A DNA stretch of 64,000 nucleotides from Aquirufa aurantiipilula (GCF_019923745.1 NZ_JAANOG010000005.1:1-64000), one strand, 5' to 3'; positions 9,157 to 18,854 are shown, numbered from the stretch's first letter. The notes: a model not told the origin generated them from the letters alone. Numbers and translations are program-made.

Positions 9157-9714
9157 TTATTTCTTACCACCTGCTTTACCTGCCTTGCGACGAACTTGCT
9201 CACCCACAAAACGTACACCTTTACCTTTGTAAGGCTCAACTGGACGAAGTGATTTGATTTTAGCTGCCACTTGACCGATCAATTGCTTGTCGATACCTTC
9301 TAAGTTCACCATTGGGTTTTTACCTTTCTCCATCGCCGTAGTGATTTTGATTTCTGCAGGTATAGCCATAAAAATAGCGTGAGAGTAACCTAAGCTCAAT
9401 TCCAAGATATTACCTTGATTTGCTGCTTTGTAACCCACACCAATGATTTCTAAATTCTTCACGAAACCTTCACTTACACCAACAACCATGTTGTTGATCA
9501 ATGAACGATAAAGACCGTGCATAGCCTTGTGACGTTTCTGCTCTGTTGGACGCTTTACTGTCAACACGTTTCCTTCGATTTCGATGATGATATCTTGGTC
9601 TACTTGTTGTGATAAAGTTCCTTTAGGGCCTTTCACTGTTACCAAATTACCTGTGTTAACATCTACTGTTACACCAGCAGGTAGGTTGATAATTTTATTT
9701 CCTATTCTTGACAT
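9157..9714 (-). CDS. rplF: 50S ribosomal protein uL6
   Basis: Large-subunit protein next to the factor-binding site. Two repeated L6 domains; starts MSRIGNKIINLPAGVTV, and the C-terminal EPYKGKGVRFVGEQVRRKAG is characteristic. 185 residues, normal. Confidence 0.98.
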   Translation of the reverse strand: MSRIGNKIINLPAGVTVDVNTGNLVTVKGPKGTLSQQVDQDIIIEIEGNVLTVKRPTEQKRHKAMHGLYRSLINNMVVGVSEGFVKNLEIIGVGYKAANQGNILELSLGYSHAIFMAIPAEIKITTAMEKGKNPMVNLEGIDKQLIGQVAAKIKSLRPVEPYKGKGVRFVGEQVRRKAGKAGGKK

Positions 9715-9775
9715 GAAAATGTAGTTTTTGCTTAGATTTCGAGCTTAGCTCCTTTCAGCGTTAAACAATTAATTA

Positions 9776-10171
9776 TTAATATACGTAGCAAAGTACCTCA
9801 CCACCTACGTGTAGCGTACGCGCTTCTTTGTCAGTAATTACTCCCTTCGAAGTAGACAAGATAGCGATACCCAAACCGTTCAATACGCGTGGTAACTCTT
9901 CAGCTCCGTTGTACTTACGTAAACCTGGCTTAGAAATACGAGTCAAATTAATGATTGCAGGTTGCTTAGTTACTGCGTTATATTTCAAAGCAATCTTGAT
10001 GGTTCCTTGAACTGTAGTATCATCAAATTTATAATTTGAAATATACCCCTTATCAAAAAGCACCTTCGTGATTTCCTTTTTAATGTTGGAAGCAGGAATT
10101 TCAACTACCCTATGGCGTGCCTTCAAGGCATTTCTCAATCGGGTTAAATAGTCTGCTATAGGATCTGTCAT
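9776..10171 (-). CDS. rpsH: 30S ribosomal protein uS8
   Basis: Central-domain 16S rRNA binder and, in other bacteria, translational repressor of the spc operon. Starts [18 protein letters not shown]; the C-terminal [20 protein letters not shown] is the conserved RNA-binding core. 131 residues, normal. Confidence 0.98.
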   Translation of the reverse strand: MTDPIADYLTRLRNALKARHRVVEIPASNIKKEITKVLFDKGYISNYKFDDTTVQGTIKIALKYNAVTKQPAIINLTRISKPGLRKYNGAEELPRVLNGLGIAILSTSKGVITDKEARTLHVGGEVLCYVY

Positions 10172-10247
10172 TGTTTTTAAATTTGCCGCAAGCCATTAAA
10201 AAGGCCTGCAAAATTACAAAAATGAATTTAATTAATCAAATTTTATA

Positions 10248-10517
10248 TTACCAGCTTGATTTGGTCACTCCTGGAATCAAACCATTGGATGCCATTTCGC
10301 GGAAAGTAACACGGCTAATGCCGAATTTACGCATATAACCACGTGGACGACCAGTCAACTTACAACGGTTATGAAGACGTACTGGAGAAGCATTTTTAGG
10401 TAACTTATCCAATCCAAGGTAATCACCAGCTGCTTTCAATGCTGCTCTTTTCACTGCATATTTAGCAACCGCTGCTTCGCGTTTTCTTTCTCTAGCTTTT
10501 ACTGACTCTTTAGCCAT
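10248..10517 (-). CDS. rpsN: 30S ribosomal protein uS14, zinc-free form
   Basis: Head protein of the small subunit. 89 residues with [20 protein letters not shown] and [20 protein letters not shown]. It lacks the paired CxxC zinc ribbon and has the longer length of the zinc-free class. Between rplE and rpsH. Confidence 0.97.
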   Translation of the reverse strand: MAKESVKARERKREAAVAKYAVKRAALKAAGDYLGLDKLPKNASPVRLHNRCKLTGRPRGYMRKFGISRVTFREMASNGLIPGVTKSSW

Positions 10518-10556
10518 GATGTAAAAATTTTAAATGTGTTAGTAGCCGGTGGCTAA

Positions 10557-11111
10557 TTATTTTTTAATATTGGAAAAAGGCATTCCTACGGCAGCTAATA
10601 AAGCGTAAGCTTCTTCATCCGTGTTGGCTGTAGTCACAAATGTGATGTCCATACCGGAGATTTTAGCTACTTTATCGATAGAAATTTCAGGGAAGATGAT
10701 TTGCTCCTTAACCCCTAATGTATAATTTCCACGACCGTCAAATCCCTTTTCTGAGATTCCTTTAAAGTCACGTACACGAGCTAAAGAAACCGTTGTTAAA
10801 CGATCTAAAAACTCATACATACGATCTCCACGCAAAGTTACTTTCACACCAATTGGCATGTTTTCACGCAATTTAAAGTTAGAGATTGCCTTCTTAGAAA
10901 TAGTTGCAACTGCCTTTTGACCAGCAATCTGAGTGATTTCTTCTACAGCTACATCTACTAGCTTTTTGTCCGCTACAGCGGCTCCTACACCTTTGTTGAT
11001 TACGATTTTAGTAATCTTAGGTACTTGCATCACAGACTTGTACTGAAACTTTTCTTTCAAGCTAGGTACAACCTCTTCTACAAAACGTTTTTTTAATCTA
11101 GGTACTGCCAT
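10557..11111 (-). CDS. rplE: 50S ribosomal protein uL5
   Basis: Binds 5S rRNA and contacts P-site tRNA. Shows [16 protein letters not shown] and [17 protein letters not shown] start at the ATG at 11111 ([10 protein letters not shown]), which gives the usual ~184 residues; a longer frame adds ten unconserved residues. Confidence 0.97.
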   Translation of the reverse strand: MAVPRLKKRFVEEVVPSLKEKFQYKSVMQVPKITKIVINKGVGAAVADKKLVDVAVEEITQIAGQKAVATISKKAISNFKLRENMPIGVKVTLRGDRMYEFLDRLTTVSLARVRDFKGISEKGFDGRGNYTLGVKEQIIFPEISIDKVAKISGMDITFVTTANTDEEAYALLAAVGMPFSNIKK

Positions 11112-11155
11112 TTTTGTATATGTTGTGGATTTCCGACCCACGCGTTAAATTCTAT

Positions 11156-11491
11156 TTATGCAATAAATTTTCCTGTTACTTTAGAGTAGCGCTGTAACTT
11201 ACCTTGCTCGTTTACTTTACGACCAGTACGTACAGGCTTTCCGTTTTCAACCACCATCAAGTTAGAGATGTGGATTGAACCCTCACGCTTTTCAATACCT
11301 CCTTGAGGATTGCTTGCTGAAGGCTTAACGTGCTTCGTTTGCAAATTAGCTCCTTCTACAATTGCACGAGATTTCTCAACGATCACTTGCTTGATAACGC
11401 CAGTTTTACCTTTGGCATTACCTGCAATCACCATCACAGTATCTCCTTTTTTTACGTGCAATTTTGTTTGCTTGCTTGTATTATTTTCCAT
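11156..11491 (-). CDS. rplX: 50S ribosomal protein uL24
   Basis: Assembly initiator of the large subunit, at the tunnel exit. KOW motif at residues ~13-40 (KKGDTVMVIAGNAKGKTGVI), then the family segment GGIEKREGSIHISNLMVV. 111 residues, normal. Confidence 0.97.
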   Translation of the reverse strand: MENNTSKQTKLHVKKGDTVMVIAGNAKGKTGVIKQVIVEKSRAIVEGANLQTKHVKPSASNPQGGIEKREGSIHISNLMVVENGKPVRTGRKVNEQGKLQRYSKVTGKFIA

Positions 11492-11532
11492 GGTATGATT
11501 TTTTCTATTGGATAACCAATATATCTATCTAT

Positions 11533-11901
11533 TTATAAAACTTCTGGGGCTAAAGAAACAATCTTCATAAAACCAGCCTCACGTAATTCACGTGCCACAG
11601 GTCCAAAAATACGAGTTCCTCTTGGCTCATCGTTGGCATTTAATAAAACGGCCGCGTTATCTTCAAAACGAATATACGTACCATCTTTGCGACGAATTTC
11701 TTTTTTCGTACGAACAACTACTGCTCTTGAAACTGTTCCTTTCTTCATGCTTGAAGAGGAAAGAGCCGACTTAACTGAAACTACAATTTTATCGCCTACA
11801 GAAGCATATCTTTTTCCAGTACCTCCCAAAACGCGAATCACTAAAACTTCTTTCGCTCCAGAATTATCCGCTACACCCAATCTTGATTCTTGCTGTAACA
11901 T
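11533..11901 (-). CDS. rplN: 50S ribosomal protein uL14
   Basis: Large-subunit interface protein forming a bridge to 16S rRNA. Starts [20 protein letters not shown] and shows [15 protein letters not shown] near the C-terminus. 122 residues, normal. Confidence 0.98.
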   Translation of the reverse strand: MLQQESRLGVADNSGAKEVLVIRVLGGTGKRYASVGDKIVVSVKSALSSSSMKKGTVSRAVVVRTKKEIRRKDGTYIRFEDNAAVLLNANDEPRGTRIFGPVARELREAGFMKIVSLAPEVL

Positions 11902-11947
11902 TATCTTTGATCTTTAAATTTTAAATTTTGAATAACAAGAGATAGAA

Positions 11948-12205
11948 TTATTTCGCTTTTGCGATTACTTCTACTAATCTCCAACGCTTATTTTTAGAAA
12001 GAGGACGGGTTTCCATCACTTTCACTGTATCACCAATTCCGCACTCATTATTCTCATCATGAGCCATCAATTTAGTGGTCTTCTGTACGAACTTTCCGTA
12101 CAAGGGGTGCTTAACCTTACGGTCTACTGTAATAGTGATTGATTTATCCATCTTATCACTAACCACTTTCCCAATCCTTACTTTTCTTAGGTTTCTTTCT
12201 TCCAT
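11948..12205 (-). CDS. rpsQ: 30S ribosomal protein uS17
   Basis: Primary 16S rRNA binder with an OB fold. I use the ATG at 12205 ([20 protein letters not shown]), which gives 85 residues and matches the family start; the open frame extends 12 codons further upstream. Motif [20 protein letters not shown] is present. Confidence 0.97.
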   Translation of the reverse strand: MEERNLRKVRIGKVVSDKMDKSITITVDRKVKHPLYGKFVQKTTKLMAHDENNECGIGDTVKVMETRPLSKNKRWRLVEVIAKAK

Positions 12206-12274
12206 GGTTGTTGGACTTGTTAAACAATTGACCATTAGCAATTCCGAAATGGTCTATTAAAAATTAATAATTAA

Positions 12275-12466
12275 TTAAGCTTTTGCTTGCGCCGATAAAG
12301 CTGTCTCTAAGCGGGCAATCAATTTACGAGTTTCACGAATACGCATTGGGTTCTCAATCGGTGAAATGGCATGAGCCAATTTCAAGCGAGATAAGTTCTC
12401 CTGCTCTACAGCAATTTGCTGTGTCAATTCCGCTACTCCTAATTTGTTTATTTCTGCGTTTTTCAT
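12275..12466 (-). CDS. rpmC: 50S ribosomal protein uL29
   Basis: Small two-helix protein at the tunnel exit, part of the signal recognition and trigger factor docking site. 63 residues: ELTQQIAVEQENLSRLKLAH and ENPMRIRETRKLIARLET. Between rplP and rpsQ as usual. Confidence 0.96.
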   Translation of the reverse strand: MKNAEINKLGVAELTQQIAVEQENLSRLKLAHAISPIENPMRIRETRKLIARLETALSAQAKA

Positions 12467-12505
12467 AACGATGCTATTTAAATTTTAAACCGGGGGTCTA
12501 AAACT

Positions 12506-12925
12506 CTATTCTGAATAATCTCTACGTACTACAAATTTTGTACGCATCGGTAATTTCTGAGCGGCTAAACGCAAAGCTTCTTGCGCTAGGGCTAAAGGAA
12601 CACCTGCTGATTCGAACAAAATAGTACCTGGACGAACGTTGGCTACCCAATACTCAGGAGCTCCCTTTCCTTTACCCATACGAACCTCTGCAGGCTTCTT
12701 AGTAATAGGTTTGTCAGGGAAAATACGAATCCAAACTTGACCTTCACGTTTCATGGCACGAGTTACCGAAATACGAGCTGCCTCAATTTGACGAGCTGTA
12801 ATACGACCTGGCTCCAAAGATTTAATAGCGAATGATCCAAAATCAATTTCGTGGCCACGGGTAGCAACCCCTCTTACGCGACCTTTTTGCTGCTTACGAA
12901 ATTTCGTTCTTTTTGGTTGTAACAT
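12506..12925 (-). CDS. rplP: 50S ribosomal protein uL16
   Basis: Organises the A-site side of the large subunit. Starts [36 protein letters not shown] is the conserved core, holding the arginine-loop region that is a hydroxylation target in some bacteria. 139 residues, normal. Confidence 0.98.
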   Translation of the reverse strand: MLQPKRTKFRKQQKGRVRGVATRGHEIDFGSFAIKSLEPGRITARQIEAARISVTRAMKREGQVWIRIFPDKPITKKPAEVRMGKGKGAPEYWVANVRPGTILFESAGVPLALAQEALRLAAQKLPMRTKFVVRRDYSE

Positions 12926-12968
12926 CTTCTTATAAGTCTAATATCTAATACAAAATTATTATGGATGC

Positions 12969-13796
12969 TTAGCGCTTTCCTCCACGGCCACGGTTTGCAC
13001 CACCAGCACCTGGTTTATTGCGATCACCACCTTGATCTGCTCCTTCTGGACGACGAGAACGTCCTCCTCCGCGACGGTCATCGTCACGACCACGTGGGCC
13101 ACGATCACCAGGACGAGAATCTGCCGAAGTAGATTGCAAGCCCATGTTTGCGTTTGGAGATAAATCACGCTTTCCAAAAACCTCTCCACGGAATACCCAT
13201 ACTTTGATACCGATTTTACCGTAAACAGTTAATGCTTCAGAGATGGCATAATCCACATCAGCACGCAATGTGTGCAATGGGATACGTCCCTCCTTGTATC
13301 CTTCAGAACGTGCCATTTCAGCACCACCTAAACGACCTGATAATTTCAATTTAATACCCTGAGCTCCTACACGCATCGCAGAAGCAATAGCTTGTTTCAT
13401 CGCACGACGGAAAGAGATACGAGCTTGTAATTGTTGAGCAATAGCTTCACCAATTAATTTAGCATCGATTTCTGGGCGTTTAATTTCAAAAATGTTGATT
13501 TGAACGTCTTTTCCAGTGATCTTTTTCAACTCCTCTTTTACCTTATCTACTTCGGCACCTTGCTTACCAATCACGACACCAGCACGAGCTGTATTGATCG
13601 TCAATGTGATACGCTTTAAAGTACGTTCAATAATAACTTTAGAGATAGATCCCTTTGGAATACGAGCAGCCACATACTTTCTGATCTTCTCGTCCTCAAC
13701 CAATTTATCCGCGAAAGTCTTACCACCGTACCAGTTAGAATCCCAACCTCTTACGATACCTAATCTTAATCCAACGGGGTTAATTTTTTGTCCCAT
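12969..13796 (-). CDS. rpsC: 30S ribosomal protein uS3 with Gly/Arg-rich tail
   Basis: mRNA entry protein with helicase-like role. Core residues 1-~215: start [22 protein letters not shown] domain with [20 protein letters not shown], and the C-terminal [16 protein letters not shown]. Residues ~216-275 form an added tail of Arg, Gly and Asp ([20 protein letters not shown]) that is disordered by composition. The usual length is 210-235, so the tail adds about 50 residues. Downstream of rplV by 23 bases. Confidence 0.97.
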   Translation of the reverse strand: MGQKINPVGLRLGIVRGWDSNWYGGKTFADKLVEDEKIRKYVAARIPKGSISKVIIERTLKRITLTINTARAGVVIGKQGAEVDKVKEELKKITGKDVQINIFEIKRPEIDAKLIGEAIAQQLQARISFRRAMKQAIASAMRVGAQGIKLKLSGRLGGAEMARSEGYKEGRIPLHTLRADVDYAISEALTVYGKIGIKVWVFRGEVFGKRDLSPNANMGLQSTSADSRPGDRGPRGRDDDRRGGGRSRRPEGADQGGDRNKPGAGGANRGRGGKR

Positions 13797-13819
13797 TTCT
13801 TGTTATATCTAATAGTTAA

Positions 13820-14197
13820 TTATTCAGCTGAATTTGTTTCCTCTAAAGCAGGTGCTGCCGAAGAAGCCACTACTAAAGTGATGTGATTGGATCTTTTCAA
13901 AATCCGGTGACCTCTTCCCTGAGGAGCAGGACGTAAACGCTTGATAGATGAACCTCCATCTACGAAGATAGTCTTGATGTATAAATCAGCTTCTTCGATT
14001 TTAGCGTCCTCATGTTTGTTCTGCCAGTTAGAGACTGCTGATAATAACAATTTTTCAATTGCTTTAGCACCCACTTTAGGCTCAAACTTTAAAATACCTA
14101 AAGCCTTAGATACTTTTTGTCCGCGTACCATATCCGCTACCAAACGCATCTTTTGAGGCGAAGTAGGAACATTTCTTAATTTAGCAATAGCTTCCAT
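13820..14197 (-). CDS. rplV: 50S ribosomal protein uL22
   Basis: Tunnel-lining protein; its loop is where macrolide-resistance changes occur in other bacteria. Shows [20 protein letters not shown] and the C-terminal loop [20 protein letters not shown]. 125 residues, normal. Confidence 0.98.
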   Translation of the reverse strand: MEAIAKLRNVPTSPQKMRLVADMVRGQKVSKALGILKFEPKVGAKAIEKLLLSAVSNWQNKHEDAKIEEADLYIKTIFVDGGSSIKRLRPAPQGRGHRILKRSNHITLVVASSAAPALEETNSAE

Positions 14198-14236
14198 TTT
14201 TCAATTTCTGATTATAAGACCCGTAGGTCAATATCT

Positions 14237-14515
14237 TTACTTTTTACCCTTGTCTTTTTTCGCTATGTGACCACGGAAGTTACGGGTCGGCGAGAACTCA
14301 CCCAATTTATGACCTACCATGTTTTCAGTTACATAAACCGGAATAAATTTATTCCCGTTGTGAACCGCAAACGTGTGGCCTACGAAATCTGGAGAAATCA
14401 TTGAACGTCTTGACCATGTTTTGATCACCGACTTTTTGCCGGATTCGTTCATCACCTGTACCTTGTTGTCAAGGCGGTAATCAATGTAAGGACCTTTTTT
14501 TAGTGAACGTGCCAT
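14237..14515 (-). CDS. rpsS: 30S ribosomal protein uS19
   Basis: Head protein of the small subunit, contacts A-site tRNA. Starts [37 protein letters not shown] is diagnostic. 92 residues, normal. Starts 3 bases after rplB ends. Confidence 0.98.
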   Translation of the reverse strand: MARSLKKGPYIDYRLDNKVQVMNESGKKSVIKTWSRRSMISPDFVGHTFAVHNGNKFIPVYVTENMVGHKLGEFSPTRNFRGHIAKKDKGKK

Positions 14516-14518
14516 CTA

Positions 14519-15346
14519 CTATTTTTTTCTTCTACTGATGATAAGACGATTAGTGTGTTTCTTTGGATTACGAGTTTTCTTACCCTTAGCCAATAAACCG
14601 GTACGAGAACGTGGGTGACCTCCTGAAGCGCGGCCCTCACCACCACCCATCGGGTGATCTACTGGGTTCATCACCACACCACGAACACGTGGACGGCGAC
14701 CTAACCAACGATGACGACCTGCTTTACCTAAGTTCACGTTCATGTGATCTGCATTCGAAACAGTACCGATTGTTGCTAAGCAACGAGCCAATACCATACG
14801 CATTTCACCTGAAGGTAACTTAAGCGTGGCGTATTTACCATCACGTGCTAACAACTGAGCGTAAGTACCTGCCGAACGAGCCATTTCAGCTCCACGACCT
14901 GGTTGCAACTCAATTGCGTGTACCAAAGTACCCAATGGGATGTTTGCCAAAGGCAATGTATTTCCAATCTCGGGAGCCACTGACTCACCAGAGATAACTG
15001 TTTGACCTACTTGAATTCCTTGCGGAGCTAAGATATAAGCCTTTTCTCCATCGGTATACTCAACAAGAGCAATACGTGAAGTACGGTTTGGATCGTATTC
15101 TACTGTCAAAACAGTAGCCGATACATCAAATTTAGAGCGAGTAAAATCAATCACACGGTAACGACGCTTGTGACCACCTCCGATGTAACGCATCGAGCGA
15201 CGACCATCTGCATTTCTACCACCTGTACGCTTGATAGGCTCCAAAAGGGGCTTATACGGCTTGTCCGTAGTAATCTCCTCAAACGTTGGCGCAATGCGCT
15301 GACGTTGGCCTGGAGTTGTTGGTTTTAATTTTTTAATAGCTGCCAT
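14519..15346 (-). CDS. rplB: 50S ribosomal protein uL2
   Basis: Essential for subunit joining and peptidyl transferase centre architecture. Shows [20 protein letters not shown] and the highly conserved [20 protein letters not shown] with the functional His of the loop. 275 residues, normal. Confidence 0.98.
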   Translation of the reverse strand: MAAIKKLKPTTPGQRQRIAPTFEEITTDKPYKPLLEPIKRTGGRNADGRRSMRYIGGGHKRRYRVIDFTRSKFDVSATVLTVEYDPNRTSRIALVEYTDGEKAYILAPQGIQVGQTVISGESVAPEIGNTLPLANIPLGTLVHAIELQPGRGAEMARSAGTYAQLLARDGKYATLKLPSGEMRMVLARCLATIGTVSNADHMNVNLGKAGRHRWLGRRPRVRGVVMNPVDHPMGGGEGRASGGHPRSRTGLLAKGKKTRNPKKHTNRLIISRRKK

Positions 15347-15393
15347 TTATTTTAGTTCAAATTATCGGGATGAACCCCCTTAATACATTCTAA

Positions 15394-15681
15394 TTAAATT
15401 CCTTGGTAGAAGTCAATCACTTCTCCTGTACCTACTGTAACGATTGCCTTCTTAATGGTAGAAGTCCGTCCAGAAGTAATCTTAGTACGAGTGCTCTTGG
15501 ATTTTTTCTTTCCAATTTGACGCATGGTTTTTACATCCAATACCTCTACTCCGTACATTTTTTTAACCTCCTTGGCAATCTCAATCTTGTTTGCAGTCAA
15601 TTCAACCACAAATACATACTTGCCTTTTTCTTGCATGGCTTGCGACTTTTCAGTCAAGGCCGGACGTTTAATAATGCCCAT
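15394..15681 (-). CDS. rplW: 50S ribosomal protein uL23
   Basis: Tunnel-exit protein that docks trigger factor and signal recognition particle. Shows IIKRPALTEKSQAMQEKGKY and VKTMRQIGKKKS. 95 residues, normal. Confidence 0.97.
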   Translation of the reverse strand: MGIIKRPALTEKSQAMQEKGKYVFVVELTANKIEIAKEVKKMYGVEVLDVKTMRQIGKKKSKSTRTKITSGRTSTIKKAIVTVGTGEVIDFYQGI

Positions 15682-15718
15682 GGTATATTTCGTTTATAAC
15701 AGAACTAGGTTCTGAAAA

Positions 15719-16348
15719 TTATTTACTAAAAGATGATTCAATTTTTTGGATCGCTGCTTCTGTGATCAATAATTTAGTAGCATTTACTAAATCATAAGTA
15801 TTCACATCAGATGCTGTCGAAACTTTTGCCTTTGGAACGTTACGTCCTGACAACACTACATTCTTGTCAACTTCTGGAGTGATCAATAATGTTTTTGTAT
15901 TATCTAAAGAGAAAGCTTTCAACATAGTCAAATACGCTTTAGTTTTTGGAGTGTCAAACGCCACTGAATCCAAAATTGCGATATCTCCACTCTGTGCTTT
16001 TGCAGCTAGAGCTGACTGGCGAGCCAATGACTTCACCTTTTTGTTTAATTTGAAATGGTAATCACGTGGACGTGGACCGAAGATACGACCACCACCTTTC
16101 ATCAAAGGAGATTTCATCGAACCAGCACGTGCACCACCTGTACCTTTTTGTTTTTTAATCTTACGCGTTGAACGTGAAACTTCTGCACGCTCTTTCGCCT
16201 TGTGTGTTCCTTGACGTTGGTTCGCCAAATATTGCTTCACATCCAAGTAAACCACATGCTCGTTTGGAACAATGCCAAAGATCTCGTCAGAAAGGGTTAC
16301 TTTCTTTCCGGTATCTTTACCTGCTATGTTATATACTGCTAATTCCAT
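15719..16348 (-). CDS. rplD: 50S ribosomal protein uL4
   Basis: Lines the exit tunnel; in gamma-proteobacteria it also represses the S10 operon by binding its leader. Shows RSTRKIKKQKGTGGARAGSM and FGPRPRDYHFKLNKKVKSLA. 209 residues, normal. Whether it acts on the leader found upstream of rplC here is unknown. Confidence 0.98.
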   Translation of the reverse strand: MELAVYNIAGKDTGKKVTLSDEIFGIVPNEHVVYLDVKQYLANQRQGTHKAKERAEVSRSTRKIKKQKGTGGARAGSMKSPLMKGGGRIFGPRPRDYHFKLNKKVKSLARQSALAAKAQSGDIAILDSVAFDTPKTKAYLTMLKAFSLDNTKTLLITPEVDKNVVLSGRNVPKAKVSTASDVNTYDLVNATKLLITEAAIQKIESSFSK

Positions 16349-16390
16349 AATCAGAATGTCTATTGTTAAAGGCTCGCGCCTTTATGGGTT

Positions 16391-17008
16391 TTAATTTTCA
16401 ATAATTACGTATGAGTTCTTCGCTCCAGGAATTGATCCTGATACCACCAAAAGGTTTTTGTCTGGATAAATTCTCAAAACCTCTAAGTTTTGAACCTTAA
16501 CACGATTTCCTCCTGTGCGTCCAGCCATACGTAAGCCTTTGAATACACGTGATGGGAATGAACAAGCTCCAATAGAACCTGGGTGACGACCGCGGTTATG
16601 CTGACCGTGAGTTTGACCACCCACACCACCAAATCCGTGACGTTTTACAACACCTTGAAAACCTTTACCCTTAGAAGTTCCTACCGCATCAATGAAGGTT
16701 CCAACTTCTAACATTTCTACTGTTAATACATCTCCTAAGTTCAATGGCTGCTCGAACGTGCGAAACTCTACCAATTTTTTCTTTGGAGTTGTGTTAGCTT
16801 TCTTAAAGTGACCCAACAAAGATTTTGTTGTGTGCTTCTCTTTCTTTTCACCGAAACCGATTTGAACAGCATTGTAGCCTTCGTTCTCAACAGTTTTCAC
16901 TTGCGTAACAACACAAGGGCCGGCCTCAATCAGCGTACATGCAACGGATCTACCGTCTTCCATGTATAGGCTGGTCATTCCGATTTTTTTACCAATAATT
17001 CCAGACAT
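16391..17008 (-). CDS. rplC: 50S ribosomal protein uL3
   Basis: Early-assembly large-subunit protein reaching the peptidyl transferase centre. Starts [40 protein letters not shown] holds the conserved tip loop. 205 residues, normal. Here it is the first gene of the operon: no rpsJ precedes it, and the region upstream is a long non-coding leader followed by a divergent gene. Confidence 0.98.
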   Translation of the reverse strand: MSGIIGKKIGMTSLYMEDGRSVACTLIEAGPCVVTQVKTVENEGYNAVQIGFGEKKEKHTTKSLLGHFKKANTTPKKKLVEFRTFEQPLNLGDVLTVEMLEVGTFIDAVGTSKGKGFQGVVKRHGFGGVGGQTHGQHNRGRHPGSIGACSFPSRVFKGLRMAGRTGGNRVKVQNLEVLRIYPDKNLLVVSGSIPGAKNSYVIIEN

Positions 17009-17354
17009 ATAATATTTTGTTTAAAAAAATTATGCTCACAAGGCTAACTATGGCTTGTTGTGAGACTTTTATTCATAAATCATTGCGAACAATGACGAAG
17101 AATCAATAAAAAATGCAGATTGGCGTAAAGCGACAAGATGGAGGCGCTGTGGATAACAGCGAAAAACACCTTGTGTAGCTTAATATTCAATCAATGGGTT
17201 GGGCATTCAACATTCATTAATCAATACCAGTTCTAACACAAAAATCGAGCTTACCTCAATTTAAACCATTTCGACACGCATTTTTGATGTTTTAAATAAA
17301 TTCGAGAAGTTCTGCCAACCTCTTTCTGAATAAAAAACTGCGTTTGTCGAACGG
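17009..17354 (-). promoter_or_regulatory. long structured leader of the ribosomal operon
   Basis: About 345 bases of transcribed, non-coding leader if the promoter at 17360-17389 is used. Hairpins seen: CGCTGT/ACAGCG (17145-17161); CATTG-TTCG-CAATG read on the minus strand (17081-17094); and CTCACAA/TTGTGAG (17035-17064) followed after five bases by a U7 run (17023-17029), ending 15 bases before the rplC start codon. The last has the shape of an intrinsic terminator placed upstream of the first gene, so attenuation is possible. No convincing ORF was seen in it. Confidence 0.5.
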
Positions 17355-17359
17355 GAGTG

Positions 17360-17389
17360 CAAAGGTAGGAAAAATATTAACACATCCAA
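17360..17389 (-). promoter_or_regulatory. promoter of the rplC operon
   Basis: On the minus strand a -7 element TACCTTTG (17367-17360) fits the Bacteroidota consensus TAnnTTTG, with TTG (17389-17387) 19 bases upstream as the -33 element. Predicted start of transcription is near 17354. Match by eye only. Confidence 0.6.
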
Positions 17390-17473
17390 TAGCACAATTA
17401 AAAATATTTTTTAGCTAATCCTCTGAGTCTGTGTATTATTCGGAATTAGGCCTTAGAATTTGTGCATTTTTAC

Positions 17474-17481
17474 TAAATTTG
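17474..17481 (+). promoter_or_regulatory. -7 element of the fbaA promoter
   Basis: TAAATTTG fits TAnnTTTG and lies 60 bases before the chosen fbaA start. A good -33 element at the right spacing was not seen. If used, transcription begins near 17486, which excludes the upstream in-frame ATG at 17460. Confidence 0.4.
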
Positions 17482-17540
17482 TGCCCTACTCACCTGTTAA
17501 TCAGGTAGTTTTTATTTATTTCCCAAGAAAAAAAATCATT

Positions 17541-18623
17541 ATGTCAAGTTTAACTAACCAAAAAGGTGTTTTGCACGGAGATGCCGTTCAGGAATTATTT
17601 GAAATTGCTAAAAAACATCAATTTGCATTACCTGCGGTAAACGTTACTGGTACTGACACTGTAAATGGTGTATTAGAAGCTGCTAAAGCGGTTAATTCTC
17701 CAGTTATCATTCAATTCTCGAATGGCGGTGCTCAATTTTACGCTGGAAAATCTCTTCCTAATGGAAACCAAGAAGCATCCATCGCTGGAGCAATCTCTGG
17801 TGCTTATCACGTACACCAATTAGCTAAAGTATATGGTGTGCAAGTAATTCTTCATACTGACCACTGCGCTAAAAAATTACTTCCTTGGTTAGATGGCCTA
17901 TTGGATGCAGGTGAAAAATTCTATGCTGAAACTGGACAACCTTTGTTCTCTTCGCACATGATTGACTTGTCAGAAGAGCCTTTGGAAGAAAACTTAGAAA
18001 TCTGTGCTAAATACTTAACCCGTATGGCTAAGATTGGTATGACACTTGAAATTGAATTAGGTGTAACAGGTGGTGAGGAAGATGGTGTTGATAATTCAGA
18101 TGTTGATTCTTCCAAATTATATACTCAACCAGAAGAAGTAGCTTATGCTTATGAAGTATTAAATGCTATTTCTCATCGTTTCACGATTGCAGCAGCATTT
18201 GGAAATGTTCACGGTGTATACAAGCCTGGTAATGTAAAGTTACAACCAGTTATCTTGAAGAACTCTCAAGATTTCATTCGCAATAAATATGCATTAACTG
18301 CAGAAAAGCCAATCAACTTCGTTTTCCACGGTGGTTCAGGTTCTTCACGTGAAGAAATCCGTGAAGCTATTTCATATGGCGCCATCAAAATGAACATTGA
18401 TACAGATTTACAATGGGCTTTCTGGGAAGGTATTCTTAATTTTTACAAAGAGAAAGAAGCCTACTTACAGGGTCAAATTGGTAATCCATCTGGCGATGAT
18501 GCTCCTAATAAGAAATTCTATGATCCACGCGTATGGTTACGTAAAGGTGAAGACACATTTGTGGCACGTTTAAAATCCGCTTTTGAAGATTTGAATGCCA
18601 ACAATGCAAATCAATATTTATAA
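17541..18623 (+). CDS. fbaA: fructose-bisphosphate aldolase, class II
   Basis: Cleaves fructose 1,6-bisphosphate to dihydroxyacetone phosphate and glyceraldehyde 3-phosphate in glycolysis and gluconeogenesis; zinc enzyme. Catalytic Asp and zinc His in HTDHCAKK (~residue 107-114), further zinc His in GNVHGVYKPG and FHGGSGSS. Family IIA by the start (LTNQKGVLHGDAVQELFEIA) and by 360-residue length. I start at the ATG at 17541; the frame runs 27 codons further upstream through the probable promoter, with no homology. Single gene, with its own promoter and a strong terminator. Confidence 0.97.
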   Translation: MSSLTNQKGVLHGDAVQELFEIAKKHQFALPAVNVTGTDTVNGVLEAAKAVNSPVIIQFSNGGAQFYAGKSLPNGNQEASIAGAISGAYHVHQLAKVYGVQVILHTDHCAKKLLPWLDGLLDAGEKFYAETGQPLFSSHMIDLSEEPLEENLEICAKYLTRMAKIGMTLEIELGVTGGEEDGVDNSDVDSSKLYTQPEEVAYAYEVLNAISHRFTIAAAFGNVHGVYKPGNVKLQPVILKNSQDFIRNKYALTAEKPINFVFHGGSGSSREEIREAISYGAIKMNIDTDLQWAFWEGILNFYKEKEAYLQGQIGNPSGDDAPNKKFYDPRVWLRKGEDTFVARLKSAFEDLNANNANQYL

Positions 18624-18640
18624 TATTGATTACCTTATAT

Positions 18641-18670
18641 AAAAAGGGGGCTCAAATGAGCCCCCTTTTT
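18641..18670 (+). terminator. Rho-independent terminator of fbaA
   Basis: Perfect stem GGGGGCTCA/TGAGCCCCC with a two-base loop, flanked by A5 and T5, 17 bases after the fbaA stop. Symmetric, so it could also end transcripts coming from the RAYT side. Confidence 0.92.
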
Positions 18671-18730
18671 ATTGATTTATTTCTTTTGGTGAGGATGATT
18701 GGGGGGTTAGGGATAGATTAAGTTTAGGGG

Positions 18731-18769
18731 TAAGGGTTAAGGGTTCAAGGGTTAAGGGTTAAGGGTTAA
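18731..18769. repeat. short tandem array of TTAAGGG-like units
   Basis: Five or so copies of a 7- to 8-base unit (GGGTTAA, once GGGTTCAA) in a row, running straight into the first palindrome of the RAYT unit. Looks like a microsatellite; no gene here. The rest of 18671-18854 shows nothing else recognisable apart from the palindrome. Confidence 0.8.
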
Positions 18770-18801
18770 GATTTGACAACTTTTAAAAAGTTGTCAAATC
18801 T
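18769..18801. repeat. REP-like palindrome, copy 1
   Basis: 33 bases: left arm AGATTTGACAACTTTT, one central A, right arm AAAAGTTGTCAAATCT. Perfect hairpin of 16 base pairs. Identical to copy 2 at 19623-19655; together they bracket the RAYT gene. Confidence 0.9.
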
Positions 18802-18854
18802 AATTGTCAAAGCTATTTGTTAAAGCTAATAATCAAATGATAAATACACACGCA

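Noticed and set aside
17460-17540. 27-codon N-terminal extension of aldolase
   Set aside because: Runs through the probable -7 element; family homology begins at the ATG at 17541.
18731-18801. CRISPR array
   Set aside because: Units are 7-8 bases with no spacers and no cas genes; it is a microsatellite next to a palindrome.
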